Translations under genes and position numbers: made by a program | Source: an uncultured Eubacteriales bacterium | GTDB lineage: Bacteria; Bacillota; Clostridia; Oscillospirales; Oscillospiraceae | NCBI GenBank assembly: GCA_900546915.1 | Contig: UREY01000007.1 | Location: 1 to 64,000, forward strand | DNA: 64,000 nucleotides | Reading direction: 5' to 3' | Notes under the pieces: generated by a model | What the model was told of the DNA's origin: nothing | Seen by the model: only the letters and a program-made list of their open reading frames with translations | Database searches by the model: none | In this document: piece by piece, positions 55,716 to 63,449 of the stretch | Layout of the letters: every line of letters begins with the position of its first letter | Position numbering within the stretch: the stretch's first letter is position 1

Positions 55716-55889
55716 TCAGGGCGCCCTTTCGCCGCTGGGAATGACCTGCACCACCTGGCCCCCCTTTCCGAGAACGAACCGTTCACCTTTCAGGTCATCC
55801 TCAAAATAGCGCATTTTTCGGTCACCTTGCATGTAGGCACGGTACACTTCCTCCGCGCCCTCGACAAATTGGCCGCGAATCCATATTTT
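55716..55889 (-). pseudogene. Remnant of a small sigma-70-like regulator of ICE type
   Basis: The minus-strand frame reads KIWIRGQFVEGAEEVYRAYM, then QGDRKMRYFEDDLKGERFV and GGQVVQVIPS, and ends early at a TGA. This is the N-terminal part of small sigma-factor-like proteins encoded on Tn916/Tn1549-like conjugative elements. The start codon is lost (an in-frame TAG stands directly before it) and the DNA-binding C-terminal half is missing. The match rests on my recall of the family and should be checked by search. Confidence 0.6.
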
Positions 55890-56089
55890 CTATCAGCGTC
55901 CACGCTGAACTACCTCCGATCGGTCTGAAACGCGAGAAATTCAAACTGCCGGTGGTCCCCTACAACGCGGAAGGCTTGTCCCGCCGGGGAATAATAGAAA
56001 CTTGCATTTCCCGGCAAAGAAAAAGCGCACGTGCCCGGCTGCCGGCTTTTGCCGGATGATGGGTAAGGCCCAGGAAAAAAGCCTGTCGA

Positions 56090-56129
56090 ACAAAAAAATA
56101 CCGCAATCCCCTCTCGGACTGCGGTATAT
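56090..56129 (-). terminator. Terminator of the TetR-ABC exporter operon
   Basis: Stem ATACCGCA with its complement, extended by four more near-paired bases, followed on the minus strand by seven T. It lies about 45 bases beyond the last gene. Confidence 0.85.
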
Positions 56130-56171
56130 ACGGAATACGATTTTTGTTCGTTTTTGGGCGGATAAATCGTT

Positions 56172-57905
56172 CTATCCCAATTTCCAATTCTGACTCTCTG
56201 TCTGTAACGTCACCATGCGGGCGTAGAGGCCGTTTTGCTCCAGCAGTGTTTCCGGCGCGCCTTCTTCCGCCACGGTCCCTTCCGAAAGCACCACGATCTT
56301 ATCGGCTCCGGCCACGGTGCGCATCCGGTGGGCAATCACCAGCACGGTCTTATCTGCAATCAGGCGGGAGAGGGCGGTTTGAATCAAGGTTTCATTCTCC
56401 ACATCCAGGGAAGCGGTTGCCTCGTCCAAAAGAATAATCGGCGCGTTTTTCAGGAAAGCCCGGGCGATGGAAATTCGTTGCCGCTCTCCACCGGAAAGCT
56501 GGCAGCCGTTTTCCCCAATTTGGGTATGCCAGCCCTCCGGCAGCTTTTCGGCAAATTCATCCACATTGGCAAGCCTTGCAGCGGCCAAAACCTGTTCATC
56601 GGTTGCGTCCTTATTCCCAATCCGGATATTTTCCAGAATGGTATTGTCAAACAGGGTAACATCCTGAAACACGATGGAGAACAGGGAGAGCAGTGCCTCC
56701 GGGTCAATCTTGGAAATGTCCATGCCGCCCACAGTGATTTTCCCCCGGCTCACATCCCAGAACCTTGCCGACAGCCGCGACACCGTCGTTTTGCCGCCGC
56801 CGGAAGGCCCCACCAAGGCCGTGACTTCACCCTGTTTTGCAGTAAAGGAAACATCTTTCAGTACGGTTTCCCCTGTGTTGTAGGCAAAGCCTACATGGTC
56901 GAAGGTAATATCGTAGCCTTTGTTGGAGAGCGTGCTTTCTCCCTGCTGAATGGGATGATCGAGGATTTCATTCATGCGGGCGATATTGGTACGGGTGCTG
57001 ATGACCGCCGCCAGATTTTGCAGCGCCCCTTGCAGCGGGTCGTAGAGCCGTGAAACAACCAGCAGGAATAGGAAGAAGGTCAGCACATCGAGGCTGCCGC
57101 CTATCAGCAGGACAGAGCCTACCAACGCAACCGTGGCAATTCCCAGCTTTAATATGAGTGACGCAGACACCACAAAGGCAGCCAACCCAAACTCATTGAG
57201 AATGGAGCGATGTTCCACGGCGCGGATTTTCTTTTCCAGCCCTTTTAGGTATTCCTGCTCGGCGTTGTTGGACTTCAGGTCGCGCACGGTTTCAATGCAC
57301 TCCTGAATCCCGTCCGCGCAAGCCATCTTTACATCCATCGCTTTCTGATTGAGCCGTTCCTGCACCCTTGCAGAGAAGCCTACAATGGCAAAGGCCACCG
57401 GCAGCACCCACAGCGCCGCTAATGCCATGCGCCAGTCGAATACCAGAAGACTGATGGAAATTAAAACGGTGGAAATGATGGAGCCTGCCAGTTCGGGAAC
57501 GAAATGGGAAAAGCTCTGCTCCAAAAAGGTGCAGTCGGCCATGATAGTGCTGGTCAAGTCCGCCAAATCCTTTTTCCCGAAGAAGGACAGCGGAATCTTT
57601 CGCAGCCGTTCCGCCAGCGTAATCCGCCGCACGCCGCTTTCTGTATAAGTGGCAAAGTAGGTGGCGTTGTACTGGATATAAGTAGTAAACAAGATCAAGC
57701 CAATGCACACCACACAGCCCACGATGTAAAAGATCAGTTTTTCCTTGGGAACACCGCCAGCCATCAAATCGCCTACCAAAAAATACAGCAGGCCCACCGG
57801 GAACATAAAGGAAAGATTTTGCAGCACGCAGGCCAGACAGCCTTTCACCAGATCCTTAGCCCCCTGCTGGGAGAGGGCATACCGTTTTTGCAGCCGTTTT
57901 ATCAT
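56172..57905 (-). CDS. Heterodimeric ABC exporter half, second subunit
   Basis: This 577-residue half-transporter has six N-terminal spans (ABC_membrane domain, about 20-310) and a C-terminal ATPase. Walker A is GPSGGGKTT, the signature LSGGERQRISIARAF, Walker B IILLDEATASLD and the switch VIAHRMR. The catalytic Glu after Walker B is present in both subunits. The ATG at 57905 follows the stop of the first subunit by one base. It is expected to pump drugs, lipids or chelates out, or in some relatives siderophores in. Confidence 0.9.
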   Translation of the reverse strand: MIKRLQKRYALSQQGAKDLVKGCLACVLQNLSFMFPVGLLYFLVGDLMAGGVPKEKLIFYIVGCVVCIGLILFTTYIQYNATYFATYTESGVRRITLAERLRKIPLSFFGKKDLADLTSTIMADCTFLEQSFSHFVPELAGSIISTVLISISLLVFDWRMALAALWVLPVAFAIVGFSARVQERLNQKAMDVKMACADGIQECIETVRDLKSNNAEQEYLKGLEKKIRAVEHRSILNEFGLAAFVVSASLILKLGIATVALVGSVLLIGGSLDVLTFFLFLLVVSRLYDPLQGALQNLAAVISTRTNIARMNEILDHPIQQGESTLSNKGYDITFDHVGFAYNTGETVLKDVSFTAKQGEVTALVGPSGGGKTTVSRLSARFWDVSRGKITVGGMDISKIDPEALLSLFSIVFQDVTLFDNTILENIRIGNKDATDEQVLAAARLANVDEFAEKLPEGWHTQIGENGCQLSGGERQRISIARAFLKNAPIILLDEATASLDVENETLIQTALSRLIADKTVLVIAHRMRTVAGADKIVVLSEGTVAEEGAPETLLEQNGLYARMVTLQTESQNWKLG

Positions 57906-57906
57906 G

Positions 57907-59679
57907 TCATTGTACCTCCTTTGCAACCTTCCACTGTACGGAAGTTTGATAGTCCTGCCACATGCGGCTGAATACGCCGCCTTTTTCCAGCAAATCACGG
58001 CTTTTGCCGCTCTCTGTGACCTGCCCGCCCTCGATGACATAGATTTGGTCTACGCCGGCCACGGTGGAGAGCCGGTGGGCGATCATAATCACCGTTTTCC
58101 CCTGGGACAGCTTGGAGAAAGCAGCCTGCACGCGGGATTCATTGTCCGGGTCGGCAAAGGCGGTGGCCTCGTCTAAGATTACGATAGGCGCATTTTTCAG
58201 CATCACGCGGGCGATGGCAATCCGCTGCTGCTCGCCCCCGGAAAGGTACACACCTTTTGTCCCGATCACGGTGTCTGCGCCTTGGGGCAGCTTTTCCAGG
58301 ATATCGTCGCACTGTGCGTTGTGGAGGGCCGCCATGATTTCTTCCCGGGTCGCGTCCGGTTTGCCCATGCGCACGTTTTCCAAAATTGAGGCTTTGATGA
58401 GGTGGCTGTTTTGGAATACAAAGGAAACGGTATTCATCAGCTCCTCTTTGGCGATGTTCTTCACATCCACGCCGCCAATCTTCACCTGCCCGCCCTGCGG
58501 GTCAAAGAACCGGCAGATCAAGTTGGCAAGCGTGGTCTTGCCACCGCCGGAAGGCCCCACAAAAGCTACCGTCTGCCCTGCGGGAATGGTCAGGGAAATA
58601 TCCTTGATGACCTCGTTTTTCCCATCATAGCTGAAATGAACATGATTAAGCTGTACCGAAGCGCCGTTCGGGTGTTCCGGCTGTTTGGGTTCTGCAAGGG
58701 GTTTTAAGTTCAATACGCTGTCGATCCGCTGCAAAGCGTCGTCCACGATCATGGCGTTTTCGCTCTGGAACATGATCCGGGTAAGGGTGACGGAGATAAT
58801 GGGCGTGATGATGATATAAAACATGAGATCCAGCAGAAAATCCTTGGTAACGCCGCCCCCTGTAAAAATCAGCGCACCGGCAATCAGAGCGGCAAACACG
58901 CCGTTGATCGCCGCCGTATAGAACATCATGGGAGCGCGAAGCTCCTTGGTATAGGCAATTACCCACACCTTATACCGGTCAATGGAATCCTTGAACTTCT
59001 TGAAGGAAAAGATGGTCTGTCCAAAGGTTTTCACAACGGGGATCCCTCGTACATACTCCACTGCTTCATTGGACATGTCATCCAGGGCGTTTTGGTATTC
59101 CTTCATTTTTTCCTGCATCCGCTGTCCGGTCATCGTCATCATAATCAGGAAGCCCAACACAACCGGCACGAGGCTCAAAAGTCCCAGCCGCCAGTCGAAC
59201 ACCAGCAGCAGGACCAAAAGGCCGCAGGGGGTCGCAATGGCATTGGCGCGGTCGGGAAGCTGATGGGCCAGATAGGTTTCGGTGGCGGCGCTGGATTCAT
59301 TGACGATTTTGCGCAGCCTGCCGCTGCCAAACTGCTCTGCAAACCCCAACGGCAGCTTGACAATATGCTCCATGGTTCGCAGGCGCAGGTTGGTGGCAAT
59401 GCGGAACGCCCCTTTGTGGGAACACATCAGAGCGCCTATGTAAATGAGCACCGCGATCACTGCAAACAGCACCGCCATCCAGCCGTTATGGGTCAAATTC
59501 TGCGCCCGGCTAAAGTCCGGCGCAACCTCCAGCACCTCCTGAATCACCTTCCAGATATAATAGAAAGGCACTAATGCCATGAGGGCGCTGATGGCGGAAA
59601 GCCCCCAGGAAGCGTAAGTCAGGTATTTGTGGCTGCCTGCAATCTGTAGCAGGCGTGACAGATTGGATTGCTTTTTCAA
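57907..59679 (-). CDS. Heterodimeric ABC exporter half, first subunit
   Basis: This 590-residue half-transporter has six spans (about 20-320) and an ATPase domain with Walker A GPSGGGKTT, signature [15 protein letters not shown], Walker B IVILDEATAFAD (the usual SLD is FAD) and the switch MIAHRLS. AGGAGGAATC stands before the ATG. Both subunits and the TetR gene seem slightly less G+C-rich than the surroundings by eye, and decayed mobile-element sequence flanks them. Confidence 0.9.
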   Translation of the reverse strand: MKKQSNLSRLLQIAGSHKYLTYASWGLSAISALMALVPFYYIWKVIQEVLEVAPDFSRAQNLTHNGWMAVLFAVIAVLIYIGALMCSHKGAFRIATNLRLRTMEHIVKLPLGFAEQFGSGRLRKIVNESSAATETYLAHQLPDRANAIATPCGLLVLLLVFDWRLGLLSLVPVVLGFLIMMTMTGQRMQEKMKEYQNALDDMSNEAVEYVRGIPVVKTFGQTIFSFKKFKDSIDRYKVWVIAYTKELRAPMMFYTAAINGVFAALIAGALIFTGGGVTKDFLLDLMFYIIITPIISVTLTRIMFQSENAMIVDDALQRIDSVLNLKPLAEPKQPEHPNGASVQLNHVHFSYDGKNEVIKDISLTIPAGQTVAFVGPSGGGKTTLANLICRFFDPQGGQVKIGGVDVKNIAKEELMNTVSFVFQNSHLIKASILENVRMGKPDATREEIMAALHNAQCDDILEKLPQGADTVIGTKGVYLSGGEQQRIAIARVMLKNAPIVILDEATAFADPDNESRVQAAFSKLSQGKTVIMIAHRLSTVAGVDQIYVIEGGQVTESGKSRDLLEKGGVFSRMWQDYQTSVQWKVAKEVQ

Positions 59680-59751
59680 AGAAGATTCCTCCTTTTCGTT
59701 TGATTTATGATTAAGAGAACACCGGCGCGTTCTTCTTATATCTACGTAGGT

Positions 59752-59767
59752 TAGTTATCGCTAACTA
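59752..59767. promoter_or_regulatory. Palindrome between the TetR and ABC exporter genes
   Basis: TAGTTATCGCTAACTA has perfect 6-base arms and a 4-base centre, about 75 bases before the first exporter gene. It may bind a regulator for a separate exporter transcript. Confidence 0.5.
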
Positions 59768-59788
59768 TTGGGCAAAAATTACAGGGCG

Positions 59789-60430
59789 TTACTGCCCCAT
59801 AATTTTCATCCATCCGGCCGTATAGAAGGCCCGCATTTCCTTCACATAGTTTTCTGCGTTTTGAAGCGACATCTCGTGAATCACCAATTCAAAAAAGGTG
59901 TGGAACATGCCGGTAATCAAGATGTGCTCCAACGCGGGGTCGATCTGCGGAGAAGGCCGGCCGAGCTCCTGCAAGACTTCCTGGTAGGCGTGGGTTGCCG
60001 CTGCCTCAATCTCCACCATTTCATCAATGAGTCCGGAAAACTTCGTCCCTTCCGAACAGCAGAGGATCAGTTTACATTCCTCTAAATGTTCATAGGCGTA
60101 GTGAAGCATATCAAACATGCAAGCGCCGGAAATATTCCCCATCACTTCCGGCTGCTGCTCGTGGGGAAGATCGGCAAATTCCTTCTGTGCTTTTTGAAAG
60201 CAGTTCAGCAGGTACGCGTAATGCTCGCCCACCAAAGCCGCAAATAGTTCTTCTTTACTTTTGTAATAGCCATAAAAGGCTCCCGTAGTCATGCCGACAG
60301 ATTTCACGATATTCCGCAGGGAAGCATCCTTGTAGCCCTTTTCTAAAAACTCCGTTTTTGCTGCCCGATGGATTCGGTCTAAGGTTGTCAGCTTTCCATT
60401 TATTGCACACACCTCCCCCAAACATAACAT
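59789..60430 (-). CDS. TetR-family transcriptional regulator
   Basis: This 213-residue regulator has an N-terminal helix-turn-helix (about residues 18-65, RIHRAAKTEFLEKGYKDASL, then GMTTGAFYGYYKSKEEL) and an all-helical ligand domain. The start is uncertain: the ATG at 60430 lies inside the operator and only about 13 bases from the predicted transcript start, while GGGGGAGG a little further down precedes no standard in-frame start except a GTG at 60412. It heads the exporter operon and probably represses it until a transported compound binds. Confidence 0.87.
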   Translation of the reverse strand: MLCLGEVCAINGKLTTLDRIHRAAKTEFLEKGYKDASLRNIVKSVGMTTGAFYGYYKSKEELFAALVGEHYAYLLNCFQKAQKEFADLPHEQQPEVMGNISGACMFDMLHYAYEHLEECKLILCCSEGTKFSGLIDEMVEIEAAATHAYQEVLQELGRPSPQIDPALEHILITGMFHTFFELVIHEMSLQNAENYVKEMRAFYTAGWMKIMGQ

Positions 60431-60449
60431 CGTTATATATCACTGTTAT
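60424..60449. promoter_or_regulatory. Probable TetR operator
   Basis: ATAACA and TGTTAT are exact arms around a near-palindromic A/T-rich centre. The site abuts the -10 element of the TetR promoter, which suits autorepression. Confidence 0.65.
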
Positions 60450-60478
60450 ATTATAGCCGGCAAAATCGCTTTTGTCAA
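60450..60478 (-). promoter_or_regulatory. Perfect-consensus promoter of the TetR-ABC operon
   Basis: TTGACA, 17 bases and TATAAT on the minus strand. Its start site would fall within the TetR operator. Confidence 0.8.
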
Positions 60479-60578
60479 GAGGAAACATGACATTTCGTAC
60501 CCCTTGACGCTTCCGGGCTTCTCGTGTGATTCTGTTCAGGAGAAGTCTCCTCACCGTGTTTGGTGGTCTGTGGTGAAT

Positions 60579-60794
60579 CTATTTACCACATCGAGGTCGA
60601 CTTCTCACCTCTTTTGGGGGCTCATCATGTTCGCACATACATTTCGCCGCTGATTTCAGGGCGCCCCATGCCCGGGCTTCTGCCTCATCGGCATACCGAA
60701 AACAGAGCAGCCCCGGCAGATTTCTTTGATTTTTCCAAATCAGCGCGCGCGCTTCGCTCGGATCCTCCCAAAACCCAAAAATTTCACCTTGCAT
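60579..60794 (-). CDS. Small hypothetical protein (doubtful)
   Basis: This 71-codon frame starts at an ATG with GAAGAGG six bases upstream. The sequence looks protein-like (EIFGFWEDPSEARALIW, then LLCFRYADEAEARAWGALKS) and the GALKSAAK segment reappears as GALKLAAK in the remnant near 55700. However, its start overlaps the promoter of the foldase gene on the other strand, and no family is recognised. It could be a decayed fragment. Confidence 0.35.
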   Translation of the reverse strand: MQGEIFGFWEDPSEARALIWKNQRNLPGLLCFRYADEAEARAWGALKSAAKCMCEHDEPPKEVRSRPRCGK

Positions 60795-60817
60795 TGGGGC
60801 CTCTTCCGTGTTACACT
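60789..60817 (+). promoter_or_regulatory. Promoter of the zinc-ribbon foldase gene
   Basis: TTGCAT, 17 bases and TACACT, 65 bases before the start. Confidence 0.55.
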
Positions 60818-60881
60818 GAAAGAAATATGCCCCAGGCCCCGGTCCGTCCGCGTCCCAGGGAAGAAGAAAAGAGGTCAATAC

Positions 60882-62372
60882 ATGAACTGTAAACACTGCC
60901 AAGCTCCCCTGGAGGACGGCAATTGGATCTGCCCCAGCTGCGGCTGGGACAACACGCCGGAGGAGGAAGATTCCGACCCCGTCCTTCCGGAAGAAAATAC
61001 TGTGCAGGAAGATTCCCTTTCGCCGGACGAATCCCCCACGGATTCTCCGGAGGAGCTCCCCGCTCCGGAATCCAAACCGGTGAATCAAAAGAAACTGGCT
61101 CTGGTAATCGGCGGCATTGTGCTACTTCTGGCTTTGGTCGCCGTGGCGGTTTGGGCGCTGACCCGCCAAGACCGGCAAGCCGAGTCTCCTGCCTCCGAGT
61201 CCACCACCGCCCCCAGCGAAACCCTAAGCCCGGAAGAAACCGTGGAGCCCACCGGCGTTTTGTCTCGGGAGGCATACGCCTATGAAGGCGAGGACATTAC
61301 ACCGGAGCTCAGCAAGGTCGTGTCCACCATGGACGACGCCACCTTGACCAACGGCCTGCTGCAGATTCTCTATTGGAGATCCTACTACGATTTTCTCAAC
61401 ACCTACAGCAGTTACCTCTCCTACATGGGGCTCAACACAACCCAACCGCTCAGTGAACAGACCTGCAGCTTGACCGGCACCTCCATGACCTGGGAGCAGT
61501 ACTTCCTGGAAAATGCCCTGATGACCTGGGCCCAACACCAGGCCCTGTACAACGAGGCCAAAGCAAACGGCTATACCCTCAGCGAGGAGGCCCAGACACA
61601 GCTGGATACCAGCGCCGAGCAGCTGGCAACCAGCGCCCAGCAATATGGCTTCGACTCCGTCCAGGCAATGCTGGAGGCTGATTTCGGCGCCGGCGTCACG
61701 GAGGAAACCTATCAGGCCTATCTGGAGCTGTATCTGACCAGTATGGATTATTACTTCACGCAAATGGACGCCATGGCTCCCAGCGAGGAGGAAGTGGAGG
61801 CCTACTACCAGGAGAACGAGGAGAGCTTCACCCAGCAGGGCATCGAGCAGGACGACACGCCCGCCACCATCAGCGTCCGCCATATCTTGATCCAGCCGGA
61901 AGGAGATATGGAAGGCACGGATGACAGCGGCAACGCCGTCTATTCCGAAGAACAGCTGGCCGAAGCCAAGGATAAGGCCCAGGAGCTCTACGACCAATGG
62001 CTCGCCGGTGAAGCGACGGAAACCAGCTTCGCCGATCTGGTCGCAGACAATTCCGCCGATGCAGGGTCTGTTTCCAACGGAGGTCTGTATGAAGATGTGA
62101 CGCCCGGTCAAATGGTAGACGCATTCAACGATTGGTGCTTTGATCCGGCCCGCAAGCCCGGCGATACCGGTTTGGTAGAGACCAGCTTCGGCTGTCATAT
62201 CATGTACTTCGTCAGCGCCAGCGAGGAGACCTATTGGTACTACGCCGCCCGGTCCTCTCTGGGTCAGGAGCGAAGCACGCAGTACCTGCAGGATTGCTTG
62301 GACCGTCACCCCTACGAGACGGACTTTGACGCCATTGTGTTGACCCAGGTGGAAACCAGCACGGCATACTAA
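60882..62372 (+). CDS. Membrane-anchored parvulin-type peptidyl-prolyl isomerase with N-terminal zinc ribbon
   Basis: This 496-residue protein starts with a zinc ribbon (Cys3, Cys6, Cys17, Cys20), followed by an acidic Pro/Ser-rich linker, one span (about 71-93) and an extracytoplasmic SurA/PrsA-like part. The parvulin PPIC domain (from about residue 325, ISVRHILIQPEG, then FADLVADNSADAGSVSNGG and GDTGLVETSFGCHIMYF) is complete. It should help secreted proteins fold. PrsA proteins of Firmicutes are normally lipoproteins without a cytoplasmic part, so the zinc ribbon on the inner side is unusual. The ATG has GAGG upstream. It is monocistronic. Confidence 0.85.
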   Translation: MNCKHCQAPLEDGNWICPSCGWDNTPEEEDSDPVLPEENTVQEDSLSPDESPTDSPEELPAPESKPVNQKKLALVIGGIVLLLALVAVAVWALTRQDRQAESPASESTTAPSETLSPEETVEPTGVLSREAYAYEGEDITPELSKVVSTMDDATLTNGLLQILYWRSYYDFLNTYSSYLSYMGLNTTQPLSEQTCSLTGTSMTWEQYFLENALMTWAQHQALYNEAKANGYTLSEEAQTQLDTSAEQLATSAQQYGFDSVQAMLEADFGAGVTEETYQAYLELYLTSMDYYFTQMDAMAPSEEEVEAYYQENEESFTQQGIEQDDTPATISVRHILIQPEGDMEGTDDSGNAVYSEEQLAEAKDKAQELYDQWLAGEATETSFADLVADNSADAGSVSNGGLYEDVTPGQMVDAFNDWCFDPARKPGDTGLVETSFGCHIMYFVSASEETYWYYAARSSLGQERSTQYLQDCLDRHPYETDFDAIVLTQVETSTAY

Positions 62373-62495
62373 AATCAGTCTCTCTTGCCTGCGCCCGGAG
62401 CCGCCTGAGCGCAGAAGCGCCGGTAGGACCATACCGGCTCCGGAGATTTCCAGCCGGACAAGCCCCCTGCTATACATCCCCGCCGCTTCAAAGCC

Positions 62496-62635
62496 AAGGG
62501 GCTGTCTCAAAATCAAATCTTCTAAAAGTAACCTAATATTTACGGCACAGGAAACGAGTGTTCTTCGTTTTCTGTGCCGTTTTTATGACTTTTTAAAAGG
62601 GAATTCGCAAAAATTGCGCTATGAGACAGCCCCTT
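62496..62635. mobile_element. MITE-like element with 14-bp terminal inverted repeats
   Basis: AAGGGGCTGTCTCA at 62496-62509 is repeated exactly in inverse orientation at 62622-62635. The 140-base interior is non-coding and A/T-richer than its surroundings, with a central hairpin. The ends resemble the inverted repeats of IS1182-type elements as I recall them. No clear target duplication was seen. Confidence 0.6.
62542..62586 (+). terminator. Terminator hairpin inside the MITE-like element
   Basis: Stem ACGGCACAGGAAACGA pairs with its near-complement (one mismatch) and is followed by TTTTTAT on the plus strand. It probably ends the foldase transcript. Confidence 0.7.
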
Positions 62636-62679
62636 TATTTCCTTCTGATTTGATCCGCGAGCCTCTCGGAGCTTTCCCG

Positions 62680-63393
62680 TCACAGATGGGAAAACACGTC
62701 CCCCAAGCTCTGGTGAAACACCAAGTCGGCGTAACCGTCGTAGGGCGTCTCATCCCGATTGATGAGCACCAGGCGACTTCCCCGATAAAACCGAATGAGA
62801 CCGGCGGCCGGGTAAACGGTCAGGCTGGTACCTGCCACTATGAAGAGGTCCGCTTTTTCTATGGCGGAAACACTGTCCGCCAGCGTCTTTTCGTTCAGGC
62901 TCTCCTCATATAGAACCACATCCGGCTTGACAATCCCGCCGCACCGGCACAGCGGCACGCCCGCCGCATCCTTGACATATTCCGCCGGATAAAACCTTCC
63001 GCACTTTTCGCAATAATTGCGCAATACGCTGCCGTGCAGCTCATAAACCCGCCGGCTGCCCGCCTTTTGGTGCAAGCCGTCAATATTCTGCGTAATGACC
63101 GCCAGAAGCTTGCCCTCCTGCTCCCACTGGGCCAATTTCTTGTGGGTGATGTTGGGCTCAAATCCCAGAGGCAACATTTTTTCCCGGTAAAACCGGAAAA
63201 AATATTCCGGATTCTCCCGATAAAAGCGGTGACTGATGATCGTCTCCGGAGGGTAGTCGAATTTTTGGCTGTACAGGCCGTCCACGCTGCGGAAATCCGG
63301 GATCCCCGACTCCGTACTCACTCCGGCGCCGCCAAAGAAAACCATGCGGTTGCTCTCCTGCACCCACTGACGCAATAAATCCAAATCTTTCAT
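62680..63393 (-). CDS. NAD-dependent protein deacylase, sirtuin (Sir2/CobB family)
   Basis: This 237-residue sirtuin removes acyl groups from lysines with NAD. It shows GAGVSTESGIPDFRS (22-36), TQNIDGLHQKAG, the catalytic His in ELHGS, the zinc pairs CEKC and CRC, and AGTSLTVYPAAG near the C-terminus. The start is set at 63393 (MKDLDLLRQWV). It follows trmD by 56 bases on the same strand. Its substrates are not known. Confidence 0.92.
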   Translation of the reverse strand: MKDLDLLRQWVQESNRMVFFGGAGVSTESGIPDFRSVDGLYSQKFDYPPETIISHRFYRENPEYFFRFYREKMLPLGFEPNITHKKLAQWEQEGKLLAVITQNIDGLHQKAGSRRVYELHGSVLRNYCEKCGRFYPAEYVKDAAGVPLCRCGGIVKPDVVLYEESLNEKTLADSVSAIEKADLFIVAGTSLTVYPAAGLIRFYRGSRLVLINRDETPYDGYADLVFHQSLGDVFSHL

Positions 63394-63449
63394 CCCTGTA
63401 TGCCCCCTTCTATGCTGCAACACCGCATTGGGCTGAAACGCCAAGCCTC

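Larger units (their letters stand above)
55623..56171. other. Spacer with operon promoter, sigma-factor remnant and terminator
   Basis: This 549-base gap contains the miaB promoter, a decayed sigma-like gene (55716-55889), a short sequence shared with 60641-60668, and the terminator of the ABC exporter operon (56090-56129). No intact gene was recognised. Confidence 0.7.
60479..60881. other. Spacer between the TetR operon and the foldase gene
   Basis: This holds the foldase promoter (60789-60817), a doubtful small minus-strand gene (60579-60794) and a 28-base sequence shared with 55701-55728. The rest shows nothing I can name. Confidence 0.6.
62373..62679. other. Spacer holding a MITE-like element
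   Basis: Most of this 307-base convergent spacer is the inverted-repeat element at 62496-62635, with the terminator-like hairpin inside it. The other part shows no features. Confidence 0.65.

Noticed and set aside
55665..55928. An 87-codon plus-strand frame beside miaB
   Set aside because: It covers the miaB promoter and the minus-strand sigma-like remnant, which explains the coding-like pattern better.
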